From Marthasterias glacialis (lineage: Eukaryota > Echinodermata > Asteroidea > Forcipulatida > Asteriidae), in assembly GCA_911728455.2 (NCBI GenBank), contig OU452219.1, positions 15,714,397-15,778,396 of the forward strand: DNA of 64,000 nucleotides. Direction: 5' to 3'. The position numbers and the translations under genes were made by a program. A model generated the notes under the pieces. It had not been told where the DNA came from. It saw only the letters and a list, made by a program, of their open reading frames with translations, and did no database searches. Positions 34,201 to 46,005 of this stretch are shown here, in pieces; within the stretch, counting starts at the first letter, position 1, and each line of letters opens with the position of its first letter.

Positions 34201-37200
34201 CCCATTTTACATGTATGTACATGCAGCACCTTGTAACAATTTACAAGATGCTGTGGAGCATACTTAATTCAGCTAACCATGCCAGAAACAACGAGGCCAA
34301 CCCCTTCTCTTAACAATCAGTGTACTGGGTTCTTTTATGCGCATTACACAACACATGGGACCTTTGGCTATTCGTCCTATCCGAACGACGAAGCAATAAT
34401 GGTGAAGTGTATTGCTTATCGACACAAGTGTCAAGACCTGGATTCGAACCCAAACTCTGCTGATCAGAAACACTAGAGCACGAGTACGGTGCACATAACC
34501 ACTCGGCCATGAACGCTCGGTCAATAAACTCTGCCCTTTATTTTTTTACTAATGAGAACCGAGATTGCATGTGCCAGAATCTGACATTAATCAGTATTTT
34601 AACAGTGTTACAATATTTTTGTTTATTTTGACCCATATAGGCCAAACCAACACCTGATGAAACAGACAATAAGGGCGTGGCTGGAATGACAATAGGGGGT
34701 GCAGAAGACTATCTCTACCAGGCAGCTTACCACATCAGTCTTGCACTTAACAACGAGACCAGTGGCAACTACCAGGCGGCCTTTGACCTCTACAAGTCAG
34801 GCGTTGGGGTGCTCCTAAAAGGTGTCATTGGTCAGTATTCATTTGTTTTTGGTTAGTGTTAGTTCACCAGACTCTAGCTCCGGTGTTGTTAGAGTGTAGG
34901 GTTTGGGTCCAAGTAGTGGCACTTGTTCCTTGAGCAAGAAACGTAACTGAGCTGTTGGATGGGACTTAAAGGTACCAAAAGAACCTAAGAGAAATATTGC
35001 AGAGGAGAGGGCACTCTCTCCAGTGTTCATGGCATAATTTGACTGCAAATTTAGCCATCTAACCATTTCAAGTTCAAGTTCAGTTCTTATTGCAATCAAT
35101 CTTCAGCAAAGATTTTAAGGACATTTTTGCAAGACAGAGTTTAACATCATGGCAGTTTTATGCATATTGATGGCAGATTTATGTATACCGTATAATGTTA
35201 ATAGTAGCAGCATAGCATTACAATGTAGTTTCAGACCAAACTGGATTTTAAAATATTTCCCAGGTGATGACAATAAAGCACGTCGTGAAGCTGTACGCAG
35301 AAAGACGGCACAGTATCTGATGAAGGCAGAGGATTTATACAACCAATATCTGTCAGCTGAAGTGACCAATCACAAAAGATGGGAGGTGGGTAAATTTGCC
35401 TTAATTGTGGATTAATATGAAAGTGAGGCTGTAGTATTTACAAGCTTGTGAAATTTCTGGTTTATGCGGAATTCCATGATTTTTATTTATACACTTTTTT
35501 ATGGTTTTTTTTCTGTGACTCCGCTTTTTTTTTCCCTCGAAAGTGTCAGGAAATGCAGACCACATTGCGATCACGGTGTACACAAAGCACAATACACATC
35601 CGTATGACACGCAAGCAGTTGCATTGTTTTCAGTAATTACAGCAACGGTAAAAAAAAAATGTCCACGTTTTTTTTCTTCCAAAGCCACTTACATGCCTGT
35701 ATTTACAGCCAGCCTTTCAGCTTTATACACATTGTATGCATCAGTGATAGTTACCAAATAGTCTGACAGTTAACCACACTTGGCATTTGAAAGCAAGGTT
35801 GACCCAGACATAGATAGTCTGGTTCCCATACCAAGATATAAGAACTCAGGAAGAAAGCAAATGTGATACCAACTAACAAATACTAAATTCTGCATATCAT
35901 TTGCTTTATTCCTCAAGAAATTCGGAGGTGGGTTTTAATTTGTTTTCTGTCAGTTTTAAAAGTGAAATGATCGGGCATGTATTTTTTTCTTCAGTAATAG
36001 TGTCATAGAAAACATTAAATCACTGTACAACATTTGTGGACTTAATGGCCAGTTCCTTTGATTCTGAAATAACAATGGTAACAATGGTGCATGTCCAAAT
36101 TATATCATACACAATTCACCAATTAACTCAAACAATAAATTCAGTTATTATCACAAGATAGTGGAGATAGGTTAGTATATGCAACTGGTTACTCAATCAG
36201 AATTTGTCGTTCATTTTTATTAGTAACTGTGATCACAACTGCTTTGAATCCTCATAATTTAAGATACATTAATGAATTATTTATCCTTTCAGTCTGAGCA
36301 TCCATGCGTTGATGTTGATCCACGCTCAGCACATCTCAGGGGTGCTGAGGAGGAACTCAAGAATTATAAGGTTCTTGGTTTGATAGACTCAGTGCTGCTT
36401 GTCCTGGATAGCATCTCATATCAAACATTCATTATAAAGGTGAGTTTGAGTGTCGTCTCCCCACAACCTGCCCCATCTGCCCTCCGCCAAAACGCACACG
36501 CATGTACAAGTTAGTCAACCTGGTACCTCTAAATTGAGGAATTCTTTTTGTTTTTCCCAGTGGTTTTGTACACAAAGTCAAATCAACAACATTATCAGTC
36601 TGTCGGATCATTCATGTGTTTTTCTTTCTCTTGAAAGTCCCTGTTGCCTACTTTTACATGTTACATATGTACTCTCTCGTTGGATCTTTTCGTTTTTTAC
36701 CATTTTTACTATTTTTATTAGTTCTGTTTTATCCGTCTGGCTCTTATTGTTGCTTTTAAATTTGTTTTATTTTATGACTTAATTATTTGTTCAACATTGT
36801 ATGTTGTTCAGAATTGTCAGATGTTTTTATGCAAGACAGCCCGTGGAAAAACAGCCTTGGTTGAATGGGTTACCGTGAATAAACAAGTTTAAATAAAATA
36901 AATAAATACACTTCTCAACCTGGTAAAGCAAATACTTTTTGGTTTTGTGATCCCCCTCCCTATATTGGTTTCGTAAGTAGAATCAAACCGAGAATACCCT
37001 CAGTTTGTCAAATAACTCTTACTCCTGTGTTGAAATACACACAACAGACCCTTCTCTCTGGCATCACATTTCTATCCTGTTGGTATTAAGTGATGACGTT
37101 TTGGAGCCGGAAGTGCAATGTAAATAAATGGTACACATACATGTACATGAACATTCCTTTCACTGCACTTCCGGTTCCAAAACATCATCACTTACCAACA

Positions 37201-40200
37201 GGATAACAAAATGGGAGGTATGCCACACATGGAGTACTATGCGCATGTAGGATATTTAGGGGTAGTGCTATCAACCAGTGTTGCGTTCTAGAGCACATGT
37301 TTGTGCATTTTTATTAATGTGGGTACGTGTCATGTAAGTACTCCAGCATGGTGAGCACTAAAATTGTGACATCTGAGAAGGGTCTATACGGCAAAGTAAA
37401 TAAATAAAACAAATAAAAGATAATAAATAAATAAAAGAAAATGATATATTTAGTAAAAAAACATAATAGTATTAAGGGTTTTTTTAAGCCGCCAGGAATC
37501 TGTCATTGATGTTGAGACAGGAATAAAAATGCTGCGTTTTTCAGATTGAAACTTTTTTCAGAATCAACAACTAAATAAAGTTCTGGATGACATCAAAAGT
37601 CCTAAGAACAATCCTTATTTTGGAATATCTACAGGTACTACAGAAATGTTCAGTGGCTACCAAGCGTACCATCTCTGTGCCTGCCTATTGCAGCTACGTC
37701 GTCAAGCTTTACAAGTTCATCGAAACAGATAATGCAATCTATCTGATCCTAGAGCATGCAAGCGGGGGGAAGCTGTGGAGCTACGCTAGTGGCTACTTGA
37801 GCCACGGGAATGAAACGTCTGTCAATCAAGCCCTGGTGTGTAGCTTGGAGAGAAGCATCAGCAGCTGTGGATCTCGAAAGTCCAGACACAGTACGGCAAG
37901 CTCTAAGGACGACAAGAAATACCGAGAAGAGATTTACGAGGAGAACGTCTTTCAAGAGCCTGAGAAGAAATCAGAAGGCTTGATCCCCTGCCTAGGGAAT
38001 GGACAACAAGTGCCTGTAGGAGGCCCAGAATCAGAGGTTGGGGGTAACAGCTATGCAAATCTTATGATTGACTATGTTGAGAAACCCAACCAAGAGGTCC
38101 TAACGCCTGATCCCATTGCGAGTGAATTTGCTGAGCTGGATATTCAGGACACGGAGACCAACTTGAATGATTTGGTCAGTCAGTGCTCAAAGTATGATGT
38201 TGTTTATAACAGCGTTACTGAGGCAACCCCTGATTGGGGCGCCGAGACACACGGCAAAACTAATGGTGGGACGAGTATTCCCGCACATAATGTTCAAGAG
38301 TTTAATAGCGACGCTCCTATAAATTTATTTAGCATTGACAGTCTAGAGAGTCCAGGCAGTGAACTTCAAAGTATCGGCAGTGCTGAAAAGACTGCTTTTG
38401 GCTTCGAGAGTCCCGATGGGAGTCCTAAATCTGGACCTGTTACGGACGAAGTGTTTAGTAATGTTGGGCACAGTGATAGCGATGGCAAAATGTCACAGCC
38501 AGCTTTGTCAACGTGGACAGACCATAACCCTGAAGATGTCATAGCAGATGCCTTGAAGGTCATGGAAGATTTAGAAAAAGACGACGAGCTTGATTTGAAT
38601 CTCATACCTTTGACTGACACTGCCTCAGAGTACACAAAGTCTAACTCTTTACCACCACCAAGTACAACCCATCTTGACACCTTGCCTGACACAAGTGGGT
38701 TTGCTACTGCCATGACAGATGAAATGACATCATCAAAGCCTGGTACCGACCTGGCCGAATTTTTTGACACCAATACCGTTGCAAACACTAGCCCTTTTGT
38801 ACAGTCATTGTCTAGACCGCCTCCTTTACAGCACAGCATGAGTATGCAGGAGCATGGAGTGTCTCGTGCCAGCCCGTTGGGCCACAGGAAGTACTCAAAT
38901 CCAATGGACTTCAAGGTTAGGAGTGTAACCTTTGAGCAGCAAAGACCGGATGATGTGCTTTCCTCTCTAATGAAAGTGGACACTAAGATTGACGATGGTG
39001 GATTTGGATCTGCCTCAGTGTGGGAAACCAGCAGGGCTAATACCAGTAAAAGTGAGCCCAATCTCAGTAGGATGCTGAGTGAAGCTGCCTCATCGAGTGG
39101 TACTTGTAACGATAGCTTAGAATCTAATCAGCCGGGGAAGAATTCAAGTAAACCAGTCCTGCCACAAGATCTATTTGTAAAAACTAGTGATCATGTGTCC
39201 TTAAGTCAACCCAGCATACCCTCACAGCCCTCTGTCACAACACCAAGCAGTTTATCCCCAAATCAGGAGAGTTTAGACACCACGCTATACAGCTCGTGTG
39301 AGTCCACACCTAAGCACACTATATACTCACCTGATTGGGACAGTGGGACCGTCATGGACTCCCCCAGTATTGAAAGCCCAGACCAGCACACAGCTAATCA
39401 TAAGACAGCTGTTGCAAATGCTAATGAATATGCAACTATGAACCTTTCTGATATGGATAGAGGAAAAGATGACAGTGATATTACCCCAACCCACAATGGT
39501 GCAATATTGACTAAAACCTCGCCATCCGTCAACGATACAGAGACACCCCTTCCGATATCCAAACCTCGCGATGCACCCTTGCCGTCACTCTCGACCCTCT
39601 TCTCCCAAATGGACGAGCAGGTGAAAGTCACTAAATCCAACACCCTTCCAGAATCCTGCGTTCGACTATGGGCTGCTGAGATACTCCTTGCCCTGACAGA
39701 CCTACACGCAGTGGGCATCATCTGTCAAGATCTACGGCCGGATAACATCCTCTTGGCAGAGGGCGGACACATTAGGCTAACCTACTTCAGCCAGTGGCAG
39801 TATGTAGAGAGGACGCTGAATCCAATCGCCAAGGATCATTTTTACACTGCACCTGAAGTGAATGGGATTTTTAATGTGACGCCTGCATGTGACTGGTGGA
39901 GTTTTGGAGCTTTACTTTATGAATTGCTTACTGGAATGGTGAGTTAACTCTCATACTTTTTGAACTGAAGGAAGAAGCCATGCTTAATTCATTTTTTCTA
40001 GTACATGTTTGTTCTGGTTGTATGAAGACTTAACTCATTAGAAAGACCATGCAATTCTGTATAATCATCACCATACAACCAAGGCATGGCTGATATTGTT
40101 GATTTCTTTAACATATCCTTTTCCGGTAAAATCTTCTGGAAAATAAGTTGAAACAGAATATTGTTAGCTTTTTTTTTTTAATTAAATTAATTAGTGAGTT

Positions 40201-41539
40201 AATTTAGGAGCCACAAGAATTTTATAATTCATGACATGACCTTTACCAAGGCCCTTTTTCAGTGTTTTGTTAATTTTGTTGCTGTTTGCAGCTGCAATGG
40301 GTGTTTGGTACAAGCCACTTGCAGCCTCTTTGGTTTCTATAGGTTTAAATAGGCGGATTCTGATTTTTTTGCCAATTTCGCCCCTAAAATTTAAATTTTA
40401 ATTTTAAATAGCTATGTTGTGTAGATTCAAGAAAGTTACATTCTCCAACATCTTACATCCATCAGCCATGTACAAACAATTTTGCACGTTAAATGTACTT
40501 TGTGCATATGCGAAAGTTTGTGTATGTTTTCCAAACAAAATTCTTTCAGCAAAAATTGTGCCACGCAACTTTAACAATGTAACAAAATAACAAGCATTCA
40601 GAATAGTACACCTAGGTTTTTATGAGTCAAAGAAATTTGATAACATAATGTCAATAAGCTTCAAATCTGACTAATATGGAATTATTATTGGACTCCACAG
40701 TCTCTGCATAACAGTCATCCCAGTGGAATCGGCTCACATACCCAGCTCTTTATCCCTGACCATGTATCACCAGAGGCTAGCAGCTTAATCAAACAGGTAG
40801 AAAAACAACACTTCTGAAACCGATACTACAAAAGCAATGTTTGTATTCACACTTTTAGATTCTCAACTTATAGTCCTTGAACTTGTGTCCAAGGGCTGCC
40901 TCATGTCCATCAAAATTATACATTATTACAATGGTGATGTTGTTATGCCTGGAACCATGCCATGTTCAGACAGACATTTGCAAAAAAAGGAGGAAATGGC
41001 CACCGACTCTTTACTTTTTTAGTGTTTTTTTGTATTTTTTATGTGGCACTATTGTTTATAAAGAAAAATGAGGAAATCATCTGATCAGCTGAAAAGTTGC
41101 ATGCATGCAAGTTGTGAGTAAGATATTGCTCTCCAGTTCTGAATCAAACCAAACCAAATTAGACAAAAACCAATTGGTGTATTTTGGAGCAAATCAAGAA
41201 GTACACCAATTGATGTAACTTAATTTTGCGTGTGGTAGTGTTACATATTTCAGTAAAACTATTTCAGTAAAAAGTAATACAGGCAGCAGACTTGATAAAT
41301 CTACTCTTCTATGTAATGTGCACATGCTACCACCTAGCATCTCAGAGTCTCCAATTAAAACACCTGTATTTTATACTTGAATTTCACTTGTTTGTATTTA
41401 TTTATTTTTGTAGTTATTACAAGCCAACCCCAGTGAGAGGCTGGGTAGTCATCGAGCTGGAGGAGCTGAGGAGATCCGTCTCCATCCATTCTTCAAGGAT
41501 GTCAACTGGATGAGTCTGCAGAAATCGGCTCACTCGTAA
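28212..41539 (+). CDS. RPS6KC1: RPS6KC1, PX-MIT-pseudokinase protein (13 coding exons)
   Basis: Exons: 28212-28319, 29994-30029, 30793-30910, 31385-31500, 32542-32899, 33359-33540, 33852-34082, 34641-34830, 35264-35385, 36293-36439, 37635-39938, 40701-40796, 41414-41539; all GT-AG, phases agree, 1377 aa. RPS6KC1 (RPK118) binds PI3P and sphingosine kinase 1 on early endosomes. PX about 13-126 ([26 protein letters not shown]); acidic linker with YDDDDDD; MIT about 404-475 ([15 protein letters not shown]); kinase N-lobe from 505 with YQTFIIK (Lys536). A roughly 600-residue Ser/Thr/Asp-rich insert, most of it in the single 2.3-kb exon, splits the lobes. C-lobe: CQDLRPDN (1233-1240) keeps Asp and Asn, but DFG is TYF (1252-1254), as in vertebrate orthologues, so catalysis is doubtful. 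Longer than the human protein (about 1066 aa) mainly in linkers. Start chosen because [12 protein letters not shown] leads into the conserved [10 protein letters not shown]. Confidence 0.93.
28420..29147. mobile_element. fold-back DNA element, 9-bp TSD (family C), in RPS6KC1 intron 1
   Basis: Ends TAGACCCAGTAACTGGGGCG and CGCCCCAGTTACTGGGTCTA are exact inverted repeats; pairing continues through GCGACGGTCAGGAGGATTTA and, after a stretch of about 175 bp present only in the left half (28540-28715), through CAGAAAACAGTCGTAACATT and AACACGTGATCCC. Perfect 9-bp duplications CATTCATCA lie at 28411-28419 and 29148-29156. No ORF of transposase type. MULE-like by structure; it lies wholly in intron 1. 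Confidence 0.88.
29723..29822. mobile_element. small fold-back element related to family C
   Basis: About 100 bp: CTTACTGGACCCT at the left pairs with AGGGTCTAGTAAG at the right, and TTTTTAACACTTTGACATTA with TAATGTCAAAGTGTTAAAAA. TTTGACATTATCTG is shared with the inner end of the 28420-29147 element. Flanks TCGGAGCTA / TCGGACTAT are an imperfect 9-bp pair. In RPS6KC1 intron 1. Confidence 0.65.
30335..30522. mobile_element. hairpin element in RPS6KC1 intron 2
   Basis: Core ATATTAGCTCCCCTTGGTAT pairs with ATACCTCAGGGAGCTAATAT around an inner GACAAACTAGTTCC / GGAACTAGTTTGTC stem and a CTCGGCTTCGCCTC loop. Weaker complementarity extends outwards. No clear target duplication. Confidence 0.6.
34083..34240. 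repeat. microsatellite-linked interspersed repeat in RPS6KC1 intron 7
   Basis: An (ATA)n run is followed by CACAGTTCTTATATAGCATTT and GGCGTCACAAAGCGCTCATT. Similar (ATA)n then TATATTG / GCGCTTTACA modules occur near 30590-30650 and 52277-52360, so this looks like a dispersed repeat whose family I do not know. Confidence 0.45.
34240..34522 (-). repeat. tRNA-derived SINE (family II), RPS6KC1 intron 7
   Basis: Minus strand: box A in GACCGAGCGTTCATGGCCGAGTGG-type sequence (TGGCCGAGTGG), box B GGTTCGAATCC about 60 bases on, as in Ser/Leu-type tRNA, followed by a body with AGCAATACACTTCACCATTA and CATGTGTTGTGTAATGC. Parts of the same body recur at 34860-34960 and 46395-46545. Reverse relative to the host gene. 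Confidence 0.8.
37060..37222. mobile_element. hairpin element in RPS6KC1 intron 10
   Basis: TATCCTGTTGGTATTAAGTG and GGAGCCGGAAGTGCA at the left pair with TGCACTTCCGGTTCC and CACTTACCAACAGGATA at the right; TGGCAT / ATGCCA mark possible outer ends. Centre contains ACATACATGTACATG. Target duplication not identified. Confidence 0.6.
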
Positions 41540-41589
41540 ATCGTAATCCAGAACTGATGTAATGCAGTCTTTAATTCTCCTACGGTCTG

Positions 41590-41960
41590 ACATTTATCAT
41601 TCATTGTGGTTTCGACTGACAGATAAACTATACCAGCTGGCAATATGATGTCATGTGGTGAATGCATCACCGTACACAGTCACCCCTTCTACTGTCTGAT
41701 CATTCATCACCATCCATTGTGGGTTAGCACATGCAGGAAGATGAAATAATGTGATGAATGCATCTACACAGTACTCAGTCAACCCTCCTACCGTCTAACC
41801 ATTCATTACCATCCACTGTGGTTTTGATAGATAACTACGCCAGCATGCAATATATCATGTAGGGATTGCATGTCAACAGTCAACCCTCCTCATTGACTGT
41901 GGTTTTGAATGGTAGATGCCCTATGCCAGCCTGCAATATGATATCATGTGGTAAATGAAT
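41590..41960. repeat. degenerate tandem repeat (about 110 bp x 3) after the RPS6KC1 stop
   Basis: Ordered motifs repeat: CATTCATCACCATCCATTGTGG or variants, then a stretch with GCCAGC / GCAATATGAT and ATCATGTGGTGAATGCATC, then CACAGTCA and CCCTCCTACCGTCTAACCAT. Three to four copies with clear drift. It begins about 50 bp after the stop, so it is probably in the 3' UTR. Confidence 0.7.
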
Positions 41961-44900
41961 CTAAAGACTACATACAGTTATTTACTCCCTGAAATACTGT
42001 CATTATTAAAAGAATTAACTCTAATAGTTATTAATATCAAAGCAGCTGGCTTTACATCAAAAGTGATACTTAAAGAATACTTGGGTTTGGGCATTGTACA
42101 TCTATTCCCATCCTCTGGTACTAAACCAGTGTGTGAAAATGCCATCAAACACGCCAAGTTCACACAAGGACCATTTGTCGACTAGTGGTCAATACTGCCG
42201 TGTACCCAGCACATGTTTTTAATCATGAGTACTAGTTCATATCAGCAGCTAGTTGGCAAATAGTCCTCATGTGAACTTTGCCTAAGACGTTGAGCCTGAA
42301 TAATGGTTTATGTTTCGCCATGGATTTTGTGCACATTGAACATGTGCTTTTTTCAATTTTTGTTCCATTGGTGTGTGGGTAATGATGACATTTTATTTTA
42401 TATGCGAGGCTTTGAAATACTTTTCTCGAAAGGAAACTGAGTTAGTATGATTATTGAAAGTGGTGACGTGGTCTGCCTTTTTTTTTTTTAAATGAGCTCT
42501 TCGAAGCCAACTCATTGTGGTGGTGCACTGTATTGTGAAATTTGCCAGGGAGACCGATCCGATAAACTCTGCTTCGTAATGCATTGACCAATCACAACTG
42601 CAAACGCACATCCGTAAGTTGAACACATTAGAAATCCCATTTAGAAAATTAGAAAATTGAAACAAGTTTCCCTCATTTGGATTGCTGCATGGTGTCCCGT
42701 ATTGAGCAGGGCAAAGGAAGAAGCATGTGTGCTACAGGCTTCCCCAAAGGGCGCCGAGATACAACTTCGGTGTTCCATATCATTATTTCAGCATTACGCT
42801 GAGGAATTAGCCATTCGCTGGTGTTTACAAAAGTGCAATTATAATCTTATTAATAAGTACACAAACTGTCTTTAATATGTGAGTTGTGTGGGGCTTGGGC
42901 CGGCAATGTTTGAAGTTGCAGCATAAGGAAGATAAGTCCAGTTGTTATTTTTTCTTACCTAAATCTTAAAAAAAAAAAACTAGTTCTATGCGTTTCTGAT
43001 GGGCTTCTGGTAATCGTTGGAACCAGTGGGCATGGTACAGTGGAATTACATCACACTTGGTCAAACAGGATTGCCACAAGTGTGTTTTGGTCAAAAGTCT
43101 TATCATCTTAATGTAGAGGTAGAGCAAGATATTCAGATTTGACTTAATTAACGCACGTGCACGACATTGGTAAATGTCAAAGGTCAGTATCCGCACTTAA
43201 GATCCAACATGTACATGACATAACAAATCTGTTAAAAGTTGAACCTCAAGCAGTCATCAGAGTCACAAGAAAAGAGTGGGAGAAATTGGTTAAAAATATG
43301 TTGTCACTGTTTTCAAACATCAAAGTTTTGGACTAGTGAGATAAAAACTAATTGTTTTACTCATTTCTCAAACAAACATATGCATTTTATGCAAAAACAT
43401 TTCAAAGGAAGTTTTCCACAATGACCATGTTTATACCATGTAAGTTATGAACATTTATATTTTCACCCTTTAGATGAAACTGAGGGGAAGGGGAAAGATT
43501 GTTCATTTTTGGTATTATTTTTACTCTTAACTTGCTCTAGGAAAATGAGTTGCCTGGTAACAAGGGTTACTATAAACAAGTGCTATAAACTCAAGTTGCA
43601 CTATAAAGGGTTTTTATTATATGTATTGTCTCACTAAAAAATACTTGTATGAACCTTATTCTGTTGATATTATCGTTATTATTACAAATCGTCCTTTTAA
43701 TAGTTTGTCTCTTATTTGATTTTGAATGGCCATCTCTATGTTTCAACTCATTCACCAGTTGTGATATGCAATGTATGATATGCCCAAGCAGTGTACAACT
43801 TCTTGATAATATTGGCAAGTTTTATTTACATGCCAAGTGTATCATATCAGAAGCAGATTATGAATGCCGACTAATAGCCCTATTTGTATCTAAATAGATG
43901 AATCCGAGCTGCTATTAGTGTCACCATTTCATACACTGCTTTACCGGTATATATTTCTTCAGCCAATGTTTACGCAACAATACTTTTTTGTGAAGCCAAG
44001 GATTCTCAGAAAAGTGAACTTAATCACTATACAATGTACATGCACTAGCCAAGAACCTCGTGGAGAAAAGAAAAGGAAGTTTCAGTTGTAGATGTGGGAG
44101 GAAAACCCCAGAGATTTCTTCCAGGGAAAACCCACGCAATCAGGTTGGGACTGAAAACCCAATCCACATAGTGCCCCGGGCAAGATTCGAACCAGGGTTC
44201 TAGAGGTGGAAGTCGAGGAAAGACACCACTACACCAACATGACCACTCAATACAATGGGACATGAGTGAAAACATGCGTGCAACATGTACTTGAGGGTAG
44301 TGGCATTCCAAGAGTGGCAGAAAACAGTGGCCACTCAGATTAATCTAAATAAAGTATAGCAGTTACTCATCGAGTTCAAACCAAGGGCCTCAAAGAACAG
44401 TTCTCAATTGCTTAATACCGGAAGTACATGTACATGTATATTTTCAACAGTCTCGAATGTTACTGGCCCCGTGTGAACTCTGCCAGTTACTAAACAAGGG
44501 AAGATGTAGAATGGACACTACTAAAACTGCACTGCCAAATTTATAAACATGGGAAAATGCTTGCTTACCTTTTGGCAACTATAGACCGTGGTACTCATGA
44601 CGTAAGATTTTTTTTTAAGAGCCACGATTGAAGAAGACATCAAATCTTACATTTTATAAAGATTACAGTGTATGCATTTCCAAACTTGTTCAGCTGTTAT
44701 TTTTACATTACATGTATTTAATTTAGTATTGAAATTATAAGAATTGTAGATATCAACGGTGTAGTTAGTATCTTGCTTGCAAGGAAATGCCCTAAAATGC
44801 ACAAAGTCTTGCTTTCTTCAACCTAGGTGACATGGTGTTTAAAAGTGAGGAATGACCTTGGAGTTTAATACGACACTCTTTTTTTTACTCACAAGTTCAT

Positions 44901-46005
44901 TTTAACATAAGACAAACATTAATGATACTTCTACTATCGCAAGCAAAATGTATTTATTAATCACAGCTTCAATACTGTATTTACAACTGGAATCTTTTTA
45001 TTTCAATTCAACAGAATTTGTTATTGTACATCATTTATTTACAAGTAATAAAATATTTATCAATTCAAATAACAAATGAAAATCCACGTTTTGACTCAAT
45101 GTTTACAATTACAAAATTGATTACCTGCAGTATGTGAACATTTGTTACTTAATTTCACTGCACTGTACACTTCTTGTCTTTTTGACGATATAATCTCAGC
45201 TCCAATAGTCAAGTTCTCAAACACTTAAACATTTTGGAAAAAGTTGAAGGATTTCAAGAATAAAAAAACAAATGGGAGACTTATGCTTGGTGGCAGCAGA
45301 CTTACCAGGTAAATACATTGTTCTCGGAATTGTTAGCATGGCTGGTCTGTCTGCTGTCACCTAGCGTACCATAGTTCCCCCATTGAATATGAGCGAATCA
45401 CAGTTGCGACATGGAGGGGCAAGTTTTCTTTGCTCACGTGGTTGCTAGATGCCATTTTCGGTCCAAATGTAGCACAACCCAATGTGCAGTCTAATCTAGC
45501 ACTCTCTGTGTGCACATGCGAGTTTGGGACCGAAAATGGCTTGTAATCACAAGTTGTTGCAACTCTCTCAATACACAGCTCAGGCGAGTCACAACACAGA
45601 ACACCTTCTAGAGTTCGCCCCAGAGAGGTCATTTCCAAAGAAGGTGACAACCTTCGCCTAACTTCATGGAGTGATGGATACCGTACCTTTGACCTATCAT
45701 TCAAGTGTAAATTGCACATGATGACTTGTTCCCATGAGGCACTGTGAGATATGGCCTCTCCGGTGCACTAGGTGGCACATTGTATTATAAATTGTATTAT
45801 GAATTGCTTGTATAGAAGACACATCTGTTCACTATTTCAAAAAGTGTTAATTACTATATATACATTAAGGCAGGATACACAGTTGTTTATACACTCACAT
45901 TTGACCTAGAGGAGATGCATGTATCAAGTGCATTACTTGCCTGGGTGCATTTACTGAGCAGGTGCTGTGATGGACGGGTATAAGAGATCATTCTTTTTGA
46001 CCAGT
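41961..46005. other. convergent 3' regions of RPS6KC1 and BBOF1, no gene seen
   Basis: Four kb between two converging genes. Contains a SINE (44042-44249), AATAAA signals for the plus strand (about 44347) and, as TTTATT on the plus strand, for the minus strand (about 45000-45035). The 120-codon minus ORF at 45357-45719 lies in partly self-complementary DNA (CCATTTTCGGTCC / GGGACCGAAAATGG) and is not supported as a gene. Confidence 0.5.
44042..44249 (-). repeat. tRNA-derived SINE (family III), copy 1
   Basis: Minus strand: TTGGTGTAGTGG (box A), GGTTCGAATC (box B), then a body with ATGTGGATTGGGTTTTCAGT and GGGTTTTCC. The same body follows the head at 49338-49770 and, without a head, near 61395-61460. 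Confidence 0.75.

Noticed and set aside
34437-34522. tRNA gene (Ser/Leu-like) on the minus strand
   Set aside because: Boxes A and B are present but the acceptor stem does not pair properly and the element continues into a SINE body shared with other loci.
37379-37393. Possible 15-base microexon (GLYGK) in RPS6KC1
   Set aside because: Acceptor has no pyrimidine tract and direct joining of 36439 to 37635 gives the expected length of the N-lobe.
37587-37634. Upstream Met extension of the big RPS6KC1 exon
   Set aside because: It reads through the intron end; the acceptor CTACAG at 37629-37634 and homology put the exon start at 37635.
38366-39061. 231-codon antisense ORF
   Set aside because: Shadow of the long RPS6KC1 exon 37635-39938, whose reading is fixed by homology and splice phases.
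45357-45719. 120-codon minus-strand ORF between RPS6KC1 and BBOF1
   Set aside because: Lies in partly self-complementary DNA with repeated CGGTCC/GGACCG arms; composition and lack of domains argue against a gene.
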